Source: Phycisphaerae bacterium
GTDB lineage: Bacteria; Planctomycetota; Phycisphaerae; UBA1845; PWPN01
Length of the DNA: 5,974 bases
Reading direction: 5' to 3'
NCBI GenBank assembly: GCA_026647385.1
Contig: JAPKGY010000220.1
Span: 1 to 5,974, forward strand
In this document: in pieces, positions 1 to 5,974 of the stretch
How the letters are laid out: each line of letters begins with the position of its first letter
Position numbering within the stretch: position 1 is the first letter of the stretch
Notes under the pieces: model-generated
What the model was told of the DNA's origin: nothing
The model's database searches: none
Seen by the model: the letters and a program-made list of their open reading frames with translations, nothing else
Program-made: the position numbers and the translations under genes

Positions 1-232
1 GCGATACGCTCATGTATCGGTCTCTAAACGGCGGTCGATTGCCTGCCGTGTAAGACAGGCTGAACGAGCGATGCTCAGAACGCGGGTCTCCGACCAAACC
101 GGCGCTACCCTACCAAGGCGCGGCCGCACGCGGGACGATCCTTCAACCAGGACTGTGTCCCCTGGACGGTCCAGCGATGAGTCGAACGCGCGGGTCAAGA
201 CGGGCAGGCGACCGTCGCCCCCCCGGACGGCC

Positions 233-297
233 GGTAACAGAAACCGCCGCTTTTCAGGGCGAACGGCCTGGAAATGCAGGGGCGGTTTGGGGTAACA
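233..297. repeat. Long imperfect stem-loop flanked by 7-bp direct repeats
   Basis: AAACCGCC at 241-248 is perfectly complementary to GGCGGTTT at 281-288. Inside it, 249-250 pair with 276-277, and 251-258 (TTTTCAGG) pair with 267-274 (CCTGGAAA) with one G-T wobble, leaving an 8-nt loop at 259-266. This gives about 18 base pairs interrupted only by a 1-nt bulge (275) and a 3-nt bulge (278-280). The same heptamer, GGTAACA, stands on both sides in direct orientation (233-239 and 291-297). The form would fit a tiny REP- or MITE-like insertion with a target duplication, a terminator for a gene left of the window, or a leader RNA structure. No long T-run follows on either strand, so a strong intrinsic terminator is not supported. 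The complementarity is seen directly; the role is inference. Confidence 0.6.
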
Positions 298-416
298 TAG
301 GGTAGAGGTTCAGGCCGCCCGCAGCGTGCCTGCACGTCAGTCGCTGAACGTCGGATGAACGAGGGGTGGGCGTCAGCAAGGTCGCGGAGTAGAAGCTATC
401 CGGAAACGTCAAGTCG

Positions 417-434
417 GCCCTGGTCCACCAGGGC
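417..434 (+). promoter_or_regulatory. Perfect hairpin abutting the Shine-Dalgarno of the large secreted protein gene
   Basis: GCCCTGG (417-423) and CCAGGGC (428-434) form a perfect 7-bp, mostly G-C stem closed by the 4-nt loop TCCA. The stem ends exactly where the purine-rich ribosome binding site begins (435). In the mRNA it would sit just 5' of the ribosome footprint core. It could stabilise the transcript end, serve as a binding site for an RNA-binding regulator, or set the translation rate. No alternative strand that would sequester the ribosome binding site is visible nearby. The pairing is seen; the function is inferred. Confidence 0.5.
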
Positions 435-444
435 AGAGAGGGAG
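435..444 (+). promoter_or_regulatory. Ribosome binding site for the 449 ATG
   Basis: A purine run AGAGAGGGAG lies 4 nt before the ATG at 449. It resembles the anti-16S consensus, although the match (GAGG / GGAG cores) is not perfect. It decides the start: the ATG directly after it opens a typical export signal, and no in-frame upstream start gives a comparable N-terminus. Confidence 0.65.
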
Positions 445-448
445 CAAG

Positions 449-535
449 ATGAAATCGCTTGGCAGAAACCCGAGTTGTGCGCGCATCGTACTGGCTTTGT
501 TGGTAAGCGGTGTAGCCTGCACCGGCGCGAGCGCC
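449..535 (+). other. Sec-type signal peptide (residues 1-29)
   Basis: The basic n-region (K2, R6, R12) is followed by a hydrophobic stretch at 13-23 (IVLALLVSGVA) and a small-residue c-region ending in A-S-A at 27-29. This predicts signal peptidase I cleavage before A30. A Cys at 24 is preceded by G-V-A, which lacks the leucine-type residue a lipobox needs at -3, so lipoprotein processing is unlikely. Confidence 0.85.
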
Positions 536-3500
536 GCGGTCGAGTTGATCGGCGCCCAGTACCAGCAGGACGATTGGTTTCCCGAATTCAACTGCATCTG
601 GAAGGACAGGTACTACCCGACCTCGTGCCCGGTGGGGACGGACGTCGGCTGCAACATCCATGCATTCCTGAAAAACACCGGCGGCACGTCCGCGACAATC
701 ACCAGCGTGAACATGGCCGGCTACAACCTGGACACGATCCTCAAACTGAACACGGGCGTACACGACGCACGCAGCATTTACTTCTACTGGGACAACCCGC
801 CCCAGAATATCCTCGATGCGGGCGAACCGGTCTGGTACAAGGTCGCCCCGTCCACGACCATCCCACCGGGCGGAGTCGCACACGTCATCGTGCGTCTGCG
901 CTATGTTCCGGTGACGAATCCGATCCCGCTGAGCATCGTCACGTCCGGCGGCACGCTGACCCCGAACCTGACGGCCAATGCCAGCGACCCGGTGTTGGCG
1001 AGCGTGGGCTTTTCCCAGGACCGCAAGAAGGTCTATCTCCACTGGCGGCGCAGCGGGGGGGCTGCTCCCAACACGATCAAGATGGATGGGGTCGACGTGA
1101 CCGCGAACGCCACCACGGTGGGCGACCCGAGCACCAATTACGCCGTGACGCTCCTGTCGTTCCCCACCGCGCTGGACAACATGTCCTATCACGTGTACCA
1201 GGGCGTCTACACCGACGACAAGACCGCGACGGGGGGGCTCCGGACGTGGGTCAACAAATTCATGCACGGCACGTACAACACGTTTGAACTGACCACCACT
1301 TACACGATCGAGGATTGGATCGCCGAATCCTCGGATCACGGCATCAACAACTGCCAGGTGAGCGTGGGGAACGTCGTCAGTTACATGAATTCCTCGGCCG
1401 GCGCGGCGGATTGCATCGCCCGCAACTACGGCTACACCTCCGGAGACAAGTCCAAGTTCGACACCCGGAACCTCGGTCCGGACATGTTTTTCATCAACGA
1501 CGAGATCGACGCCGAAGAGTCCAACATGGAGCGTTCGTTCTGCGGCACGGGGCTGAGGCTGCCTTGCGGGAAGAGCCCGATGGGCATCCTGACCATGCGT
1601 TCCATCGGCGAAGGGGAGGCCCTCCGGGCGATTCGCCCGTTCACCCCGACCTCGATCAACATGAACGGGGCCTTCAAACCCGAAAACTACTACGCCTACG
1701 GACAGGCCGTCGATATTCTGCAGGTCGACCCGTATTACCAAAGGCGACTGCAGGATGCGTATTGGCGCGACCAGTACGCGATCCCGGTTTACGAGAAGGC
1801 CACCTATATCTACGCGGTGTCGAAGGCGGTCGCCCGGGCGGCCGAGCCGAACCCGTCCAACGTGATCCTGTACTCGTGCTCCTGGAAGTGCTCGGACGAC
1901 ACCAAATGCGATCCGGAGTACGTGGGCGAGATCTGGCCTTTCGCCGACCCGGAATGCAAGCGGATCGAGGCGTACTACGCGCTGGCGGCGGGCACGAAGG
2001 GTCTGACCTACTGGTGGTTCAACATCGGCTGGCCGAGCATGGGCCTGGCCAACCAAAGCACACAGGCCGCCCGCGACCTCTGGAGGGAAATGGGGCTCTA
2101 CGGCAACGAGATCAAGACGGTCGCGCCGCAACTGGTCATCAGTCATCCGGTGGACATGGCCCTTGCCCCGAGCGCCAAGGTGTGGGCAAAGGCTCTGGCC
2201 TCGGGCATCGACACCGTCATCCTGCTGGCGGTCAACGACGACTACTACAACGACACCACCGGCTTCCATCACAACGTGGTCAATAACGCGTCGGTGGTTG
2301 CCACCCTGCCCACGTGGATGCGGTCACCCGCGCCGACGGCCTTCGAGGTCCGGGCGAGCGGGATCTTCGACGTGGCCACCTCGCTGAACGGCGCCAACCT
2401 CACCGTGCAGCTGGGCACCCTCGACATCACCCGGATGATCGTCATCACCACCAACCCGCAGTTGCGGGCGACCGTCCAGCAGAGGTACGAGGCGGACGTC
2501 TGGCCCGGCGTCTGTGCCTTCGCGCCGGATCAATGCCTGCCGCAAACCAGCGCGCCGAGCATCGTGCAACACCCGTCGAACCAAGCGGCGGACCCGGGCG
2601 GCTCGGCTACTTTCACGGTGACGGCCGCCGGCACCAGCCCGCTCAGCTACCAGTGGCAGAAGAACAACGCGAACCTGTCCAACGGCGGCCATTACTCGGG
2701 CTGCCTGACCGCGACGCTGACCATCTCGTCGGCCGACAGCGGCGACGTGGCGAACTACCGCTGCGTGGTAACCAATTCCTACGGGACCGCCACCTCGAAC
2801 GCAGCCACCCTGACGCTGGCTGCCCCCGGCCCACCGACGATCACCCAACATCCGTCGAACCAGTCGGTGACGCCCGGCGGGACGGCCTCGTTCGCGGTGA
2901 GCGCGACCGGTACGGCGCCGTTGTCCTATCAATGGCAGAAAAACCAGTCGAACCTGGCCAACGGCGGACACTACGCCGGCGCGACGACGGCGACGTTGAC
3001 CATCACCGGGGCCGACGCAAGTGATGTGGCCAACTACCGCTGTGTGGTCACCAACAGCTACGGCAGCGCGACTTCCAATGCGGCCTCGCTCACGGTGACG
3101 ACCTGCACGCCGGGCAGTCTGCTGAACGGGGACTTCGAGGGCGGCAACACCAACGGCGTCGCCACGAGCTGGACCGGCTATCAGCGAGCCCCCAACCCCA
3201 CCACGGTCTGGACGATCCAGACGGCTTCACCGCCGACCGGCGGCGGCTTGCAATACCAGCAGATCGCCAACACCAGTTCCACCGGCGGCGGGGGGGTGCG
3301 TCAGGACGTCACCGGCTGCACCCTCGGGTTTACGTACACGATCGCCGGCTGGATGCGGACGAACTCGGCGTCGGCGACCTGCACGGTCAAGTGCAGCCCG
3401 ACGGCGTCGACGAACTGGGCGACGGCCATCGACCTGAGCCCCGCCCAGACCACGACGAGTAATACGTGGGTGCCCTTCAGCGGCCAGATCACCGCGACGG

Positions 3501-4378
3501 GGACGTCGATGACCCTTTGGCTGGACGGCCAGACCGGCGGCAGCGGGCTCAACAAGGCGTCGTGCTTCGATTCCGTGACCGTTTCGGGCTGCACCGTGTC
3601 GGCTGCCCCGAGCATCATCCAGCACCCGACCGCGCAGAGCGTTTGTTCCGGTGGAACCGCCCACTTCAGCGTGTCGGCCACCGGGGACGCTCCGCTTGGT
3701 TATCAGTGGCAGAAAAACAGCGCCAACCTGAGCAACGGCGGGCACTATTCGGGCGTGACCACCCCGACGCTGACCCTCTCGGGCGCGGACGCGAACGACG
3801 TGGCCAACTATCGCTGCGTGGTGAGCAACGGGTCGGGCTCAGCCACGTCCAACGCGGCGGCGCTGACGCTCAAGGCGGCCACGACCATCAGTCAGCATCC
3901 TCAGTCGCGCTCGGTCTCGACGGGGGGCACCGCCACCTTCAGCGTGAGCGCGACCGGCGACGGGACCCTCACGTATCAGTGGCAGAAGGACAGCGTCAAC
4001 CTGGCCAACGGCGGTCATTACACCGGCGCGACGACGGCCAGCCTGACGATCTCCAACGCCGACGGCAACGACGTGGCCAACTATCGTTGCGTCGTCACCG
4101 GCGGATGCGGGACCGCCGCCTCGAACCCGGCGTCGTTGAGCCTTGGGGCGCCTTCGGTTCCCGGCGATTTCGACTTCGACGGCGACGTCGACCTGACGGA
4201 TTTCGCGCACCTGCAGACCTGTCTGGATGTGCTGGGGACTCCGCCGGCCGACCCGAACTGCGCGGACGCCGATCTCGACAACGACGCCGCCGGTTCCGTG
4301 AGCCGCGAGGATGTGATCATCTTCCTGCAGTGTGTGACCGGACCGGGAGTCCCGGGCGATCCAAACTGCGCGAATTGA
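449..4378 (+). CDS. Secreted modular glycosidase-like protein with four Ig-like domains and a dockerin-like C-terminus
   Basis: This is a complete 1309-residue gene from ATG to TGA. Residues 1-29 form a signal peptide. Residues about 30-275 are beta-rich, probably two sandwich domains. Residues about 280-545 look like an alpha/beta barrel of the glycoside-hydrolase type, with an acidic cluster D351-E352-I353-D354 after a hydrophobic strand, VDPYY at 426-430, E494 in a GEIW motif, and a TYWWFNIG segment around 520-527. Residues about 545-700 are again beta-rich, as in many glycosidases. Then come Ig-like domains at 703-790 and 796-883, a jelly roll at 886-1048, Ig-like domains at 1054-1141 and 1145-1232, and a dockerin-like module from about 1237. 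It should act outside the cytoplasm, probably on or binding to a polysaccharide. I do not recognise the catalytic family and cannot name a substrate; an acid/base or nucleophile role for E352 or E494 is a guess. It stands alone on its strand and converges with the gene to its right. Export and modular layout are firm; enzymatic activity is only likely. Confidence 0.93.
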   Translation: MKSLGRNPSCARIVLALLVSGVACTGASAAVELIGAQYQQDDWFPEFNCIWKDRYYPTSCPVGTDVGCNIHAFLKNTGGTSATITSVNMAGYNLDTILKLNTGVHDARSIYFYWDNPPQNILDAGEPVWYKVAPSTTIPPGGVAHVIVRLRYVPVTNPIPLSIVTSGGTLTPNLTANASDPVLASVGFSQDRKKVYLHWRRSGGAAPNTIKMDGVDVTANATTVGDPSTNYAVTLLSFPTALDNMSYHVYQGVYTDDKTATGGLRTWVNKFMHGTYNTFELTTTYTIEDWIAESSDHGINNCQVSVGNVVSYMNSSAGAADCIARNYGYTSGDKSKFDTRNLGPDMFFINDEIDAEESNMERSFCGTGLRLPCGKSPMGILTMRSIGEGEALRAIRPFTPTSINMNGAFKPENYYAYGQAVDILQVDPYYQRRLQDAYWRDQYAIPVYEKATYIYAVSKAVARAAEPNPSNVILYSCSWKCSDDTKCDPEYVGEIWPFADPECKRIEAYYALAAGTKGLTYWWFNIGWPSMGLANQSTQAARDLWREMGLYGNEIKTVAPQLVISHPVDMALAPSAKVWAKALASGIDTVILLAVNDDYYNDTTGFHHNVVNNASVVATLPTWMRSPAPTAFEVRASGIFDVATSLNGANLTVQLGTLDITRMIVITTNPQLRATVQQRYEADVWPGVCAFAPDQCLPQTSAPSIVQHPSNQAADPGGSATFTVTAAGTSPLSYQWQKNNANLSNGGHYSGCLTATLTISSADSGDVANYRCVVTNSYGTATSNAATLTLAAPGPPTITQHPSNQSVTPGGTASFAVSATGTAPLSYQWQKNQSNLANGGHYAGATTATLTITGADASDVANYRCVVTNSYGSATSNAASLTVTTCTPGSLLNGDFEGGNTNGVATSWTGYQRAPNPTTVWTIQTASPPTGGGLQYQQIANTSSTGGGGVRQDVTGCTLGFTYTIAGWMRTNSASATCTVKCSPTASTNWATAIDLSPAQTTTSNTWVPFSGQITATGTSMTLWLDGQTGGSGLNKASCFDSVTVSGCTVSAAPSIIQHPTAQSVCSGGTAHFSVSATGDAPLGYQWQKNSANLSNGGHYSGVTTPTLTLSGADANDVANYRCVVSNGSGSATSNAAALTLKAATTISQHPQSRSVSTGGTATFSVSATGDGTLTYQWQKDSVNLANGGHYTGATTASLTISNADGNDVANYRCVVTGGCGTAASNPASLSLGAPSVPGDFDFDGDVDLTDFAHLQTCLDVLGTPPADPNCADADLDNDAAGSVSREDVIIFLQCVTGPGVPGDPNCAN
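1277..2539 (+). other. Putative catalytic core: glycoside-hydrolase-like barrel plus beta-rich tail
   Basis: Covers residues about 277-697 of the secreted protein. The segment is rich in aromatics (many W, Y and F) and contains strand-like hydrophobic stretches, each followed by polar or acidic residues: MFFINDEID (348-356), ILQVDPYY (423-430), VILYSCSW, and GLTYWWFNIG (518-527). The stretch from ARDLWREMGLYGNEI through IDTVILLAVNDDYY is reminiscent of the end of a TIM barrel and start of a beta domain in beta-galactosidase-like enzymes. This is fold-level impression only. The Cys-rich loop around SCSWKCSDDTKC (just before E494) is probably stabilised by disulfides or metal. A structure prediction would settle the fold. 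Confidence 0.45.
2555..3097 (+). repeat. First pair of Ig-like domains
   Basis: There are two domains of exactly 88 residues (703-790 and 796-883), with starts 279 bp apart. Each follows the plan [PT]-x-I-x-QHP, GG in the A'-B turn, a B-strand F-x-V, YQWQKN with the core Trp at offset 33, NGGHY, a TLTI strand, and D-V-A-N-Y-R-C-V-V-T-N with the F-strand Cys at offset 69 (C772, C865). The B-strand position that normally carries the disulfide partner is Val in both (offset 21). Ig-like domains of this kind serve as spacers or in adhesion and sugar contact. The first has an additional Cys (C752). Confidence 0.88.
3104..3592 (+). other. Jelly-roll, carbohydrate-binding-like domain
   Basis: Residues 886-1048, opened and closed by Cys. 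It begins with LLNGDFEGG, the typical start of CBM4/9-like and related galactose-binding-fold modules. A Trp-containing segment (ATSWTGYQ) follows, then alternating strands such as YTIAGWMRT and SMTLWLDGQ, and it closes with the CFDSVTVSGC strand. Such modules bind polysaccharides or act as accessory sandwiches. The fold assignment is by motif only, and the ligand is unknown. It separates the two Ig-like pairs. Confidence 0.6.
3608..4144 (+). repeat. Second pair of Ig-like domains
   Basis: Residues 1054-1141 and 1145-1232 align without gaps to the first pair, again 88 residues each, with the F-strand Cys at C1123 and C1214. The third domain resembles the first (NLSNGGHYSG) and the fourth resembles the second (NLANGGHY, GATTA), which points to duplication of a two-domain unit. 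Additional Cys residues occur at C1066 in the third domain and C1220 in the fourth. The linker between these two domains is 3 residues, compared with 5 in the first pair. Confidence 0.88.
4157..4375 (+). other. Dockerin-like C-terminal module with two EF-hand-type calcium loops
   Basis: Loop 1 (residues 1240-1251, DFDFDGDVDLTD) has Asp at 1, 3, 5, 7, 9 and 12 and Gly at 6, an ideal calcium loop followed by a helix (FAHLQTCLDVL). Loop 2 (residues 1277-1288, DNDAAGSVSRED) keeps Asp at 1, 3 and 12 and Gly at 6, but has Ala at 5, so calcium binding there may be weaker. Four Cys, two in the helices and two in PNC motifs, fit the Phycisphaerae-type variant. Known dockerins bind cohesins. In Planctomycetota these modules occur on many secreted proteins and their partners are not established; anchoring or export sorting is inference. 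Confidence 0.8.
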
Positions 4379-4607
4379 GTGATGTGCGGGAAGCGACAAC
4401 GTCGTCTCGTGCCCATGCCGGCGGGGTCGGGAGGGGCGTCAGACGGATCGCAACCACATCGCGGGCGTTCCGGATTCGCTTGCTCGGCGATCTGATCCCG
4501 CGTTCCGGCCTCGCCCGCGATCGCGCCGGATGGAGTCCGCTTCGGTTGATTGCGTGTCGCCGCCACGCGGGCTAATGGACCGGAATCCATGTCCACCCGG
4601 GTTAGGC
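4379..4607. other. Convergent intergenic gap without clear terminator
   Basis: 229 bp between two convergent stop codons. No hairpin followed by a T-run is seen on either strand. Weak inverted repeats exist: CGCGGG/CCCGCG at 4460-4465 and 4497-4502, and ATGGA-ccggaa-TCCAT at 4574-4589. A 9-bp direct repeat GCGTTCCGG lies at 4465-4473 and 4500-4508, and a CGCGATCGCG palindrome at 4516-4525. None is convincing as a functional element. Termination may be Rho-dependent. Confidence 0.5.
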
Positions 4608-5974
4608 TCACGGCTGAAACCGGATGGAGTAAAGGTCCGCATCGCGCATGACGAATCGCAGCCGAACCGGGTTGCCCGCCAGTTTGCCGAGATCGGCGCT
4701 ACCTTGCCACGAGACGAGGCGCTCGATCTCATCGCCCCAGATTTCGTCGGCATCCGACAACGCGTAACCGGACACCGGCCGGCCCAGGGCGTCCTGCACC
4801 TCGACCCGGACGCCGCCGACGGCCGAGGTGGACACATTGAGTAAGAGTCGTCGGCCCTCGAACGTGAATGGCCGAGTGACCATTTCGCCGCCCACATACG
4901 GAGCGTTAATCGAGACGAACCCGTCCAGTCTCAGCGTGCCGCGGCGCAGTTGCGCGATGATCGGCTGGCCGTCGCCTCTTTCTCTCTGGTTCGGAACGAG
5001 AGAGCCCGGCTGCGTCCCGGGGACCCACAACGTGTAGTAACCGTATCGCTCCAGCCAATAGATTGAGATCTCCGCCTCTCCGGTCTGGAGAATATGCCAG
5101 ACGGGGGTCATATTTCCGTGAGCGCCGCCCCAGTTGTAGGTGTCGAGGCCCGGCCGAATGAACGCTTCCATGAATGAGCGGTCCCAGCGCAGACCGTCAC
5201 GGCTACAGATGAACACCGTGTCCGACAGGCCATCGGTCTTACGCCGATCGGAACCGATGGTATCGCGTTGCTGGGGAGGCACAAACCGCATCGGGAACCC
5301 GACGTACAGACACGGGTTGCGGAAGTAGGGTTCGATGCCGTTGGTGTAAAAGTGCTCGAGCGGCGTATCGCCGAAGTCGAGCGGTTCCGGCTTGCTCCAG
5401 TGAATGAAATCGTTCGAGGTGGTCCGGGCCACGCTGCGCACGCCCTCGCGGCCGATGCGCAGGTAGCACACGTATTCCTTCCGCACCCCATCCCAGAAGG
5501 CCACGTTGTGAGAATCGAACGAACCTTCGGTGATGATTGGTTGCTCCTGGAGCCGTTTCCAATGGATTCCGTCAGGGGAAACGAAGCCCAGGAGTCCCTT
5601 GCGGCGTTCGGATTCTCCGGGGGGAACAACCCGGCCCAGGGTCACCGCCTTGTAGCGCTGCTCGGTCGGGGCGGCGGGGTTCTCGTCCTTGAACGGCGAA
5701 AAGTTGTGCGACTCGAAGTAGGCATTCTCCATGCCCGTCCAAATGATGTTATTATCCCGGGAGCCGTTGAACTCGAAGAGCCCGAGGTTCGGCCGGGTCC
5801 ACCGGATGCCGTCCTCGCTGAACGCGACGCACGTGTATTCGCGGGTCAGTTCGCCTCCGGCGAGGTAGTACAGGCGGTAACGGCCCTGCTCGGCGAGCAG
5901 TGTCGCGTACCCCCCCTCACCGTTCTCCCAAGGCGCATCGAAGCGAAAGACCACCTCTCGCGGCGCCGGAGAAT
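4608..5974 (-). CDS. Glycosidase-like five-bladed beta-propeller protein, N-terminus outside the window
   Basis: The frame is open to the right edge (the visible product begins S-P-A-P-R-E-V-V-F-R-F-D), so the GTG at 5954 is internal and the real start lies beyond 5974. About 455 residues are visible. Repeated S-x-D-G-x-x-W blade motifs occur (SEDGIRW at 5819-5799, then SPDGIHW and SRDGLRW, plus NDFIHWS), as in GH32/GH43/sialidase-type propellers. Further recognisable blocks are FDSHNVAFWD, LDFGDTPLEHFYTNGIEPYFR, GFPMRFVPP and RSFMEAFIRPGLDTYNW. The last ~125 residues (from LRRGTLRLDGFVS) form a predicted beta-sandwich ending RDADLYSIRFQP. I recall this as a conserved, mostly uncharacterised family in Planctomycetota. 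Activity on a glycan is inferred from the fold. The GH32 RDP and EC motifs are not seen in the visible part. A signal peptide cannot be judged. The gene converges with the large secreted protein gene. Confidence 0.88.
   Translation of the reverse strand, partial: SPAPREVVFRFDAPWENGEGGYATLLAEQGRYRLYYLAGGELTREYTCVAFSEDGIRWTRPNLGLFEFNGSRDNNIIWTGMENAYFESHNFSPFKDENPAAPTEQRYKAVTLGRVVPPGESERRKGLLGFVSPDGIHWKRLQEQPIITEGSFDSHNVAFWDGVRKEYVCYLRIGREGVRSVARTTSNDFIHWSKPEPLDFGDTPLEHFYTNGIEPYFRNPCLYVGFPMRFVPPQQRDTIGSDRRKTDGLSDTVFICSRDGLRWDRSFMEAFIRPGLDTYNWGGAHGNMTPVWHILQTGEAEISIYWLERYGYYTLWVPGTQPGSLVPNQRERGDGQPIIAQLRRGTLRLDGFVSINAPYVGGEMVTRPFTFEGRRLLLNVSTSAVGGVRVEVQDALGRPVSGYALSDADEIWGDEIERLVSWQGSADLGKLAGNPVRLRFVMRDADLYSIRFQP

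Larger units (their letters stand above)
1..448. other. Intergenic region with no supported gene, several inverted repeats
   Basis: I see no convincing coding region here. The short open frames are arginine-rich, have no good ribosome binding site and resemble no family I know. No tRNA or other known RNA gene is recognisable. The stretch does hold several small inverted repeats: GCCTG/CAGGC at 41-45 and 56-60; CTGGA-cgg-TCCAG at 162-174; CCGTC/GACGG at 212-216 and 226-230 around a C7 run; and a bulged hairpin at 334-351 (ACGTCAG pairing with CTG-a-ACGT). Two stronger structures are listed separately. Short inverted repeats are expected by chance in GC-rich DNA, so only the two strong ones deserve weight. 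No promoter with a good -35/-10 pair is visible; TAACAT at 293-298 is a weak -10-like match. Confidence 0.6.

Noticed and set aside
76..125. tRNA-like stretch near the left edge
   Set aside because: Neither strand shows a T-arm GTTCGA-type motif or a closable acceptor stem.
10..198. 62-codon minus-strand frame at the left edge
   Set aside because: It starts at TTG without a good ribosome binding site and has no recognisable similarity.
293..298. TAACAT as a -10 promoter box
   Set aside because: It matches only four of six consensus bases, has no -35 element at the right distance, and is part of the direct repeat.
506..523. Lipoprotein processing at Cys24
   Set aside because: The residues before the Cys (G-V-A) do not fit a lipobox, while A-S-A at 27-29 gives a good signal peptidase I site.
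254..2272. 672-codon open frame on the minus strand opposite the secreted protein gene
   Set aside because: It is antisense to a clearly real gene, its translation is low-complexity (V, R, G and D rich) with no recognisable domain, and it reflects the GC-rich codon use of the plus strand.
4516..4525. CGCGATCGCG palindrome
   Set aside because: A 10-bp self-complementary site with no loop, expected by chance at this GC content; nothing around it suggests a function.
3466..4575. 369-codon plus-strand frame overlapping the Ig-like and dockerin-like modules
   Set aside because: It is arginine-rich and repetitive because the Ig-like repeats are read out of frame; no ribosome binding site or domain. 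The same applies to 355-1287, 1315-2286 and 2314-3024.
4439..4897. Minus-strand frame of 152 codons overlapping the 3' end of the propeller gene
   Set aside because: It overlaps the well-supported propeller frame and its translation is Ser/Arg-rich shadow sequence.
5954..5954. GTG as the true start of the propeller gene
   Set aside because: The frame stays open upstream to the window edge and the family block around VVFRFDAPWE continues across this codon, so it is an internal Val.

Overview
The window is GC-rich and looks like a piece of a Planctomycetota genome, most likely a Phycisphaerae-type bacterium. Two things suggest this. The large secreted protein ends in a Cys-containing dockerin-like module of the kind common in that phylum. 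The second gene belongs to a beta-propeller family that I recall mainly from Planctomycetota and related Lentisphaerae/Verrucomicrobia. The assignment rests on recognised protein style, not on a marker gene.

Layout: positions 1-448 hold no gene I can support, but they contain several inverted repeats. The strongest are a long imperfect stem-loop (241-288) bracketed by 7-bp direct repeats, and a perfect 7-bp hairpin (417-434) that abuts the Shine-Dalgarno of the next gene. Positions 449-4378 (+) encode one complete 1309-residue exported modular protein. Its order is signal peptide, N-terminal beta-rich region, a central glycoside-hydrolase-like alpha/beta region, two Ig-like domains, a carbohydrate-binding-like jelly roll, two more Ig-like domains, and a C-terminal dockerin-like module. 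Positions 4379-4607 are a convergent intergenic gap with no convincing terminator. Positions 4608-5974 (-) encode most of a glycosidase-like five-bladed beta-propeller protein with a C-terminal beta-sandwich; its N-terminus lies beyond the right edge.

The two genes converge, so they are not an operon. Both look like carbohydrate-active proteins, which is consistent with a polysaccharide-foraging region, but neither substrate nor activity can be read from the sequence. The most interesting points are the unassigned catalytic-like core of the large protein, its A-B / jelly roll / A-B repeat architecture, the beta-propeller lacking the usual GH32 motifs in its visible part, and the two structured elements upstream of the large gene.
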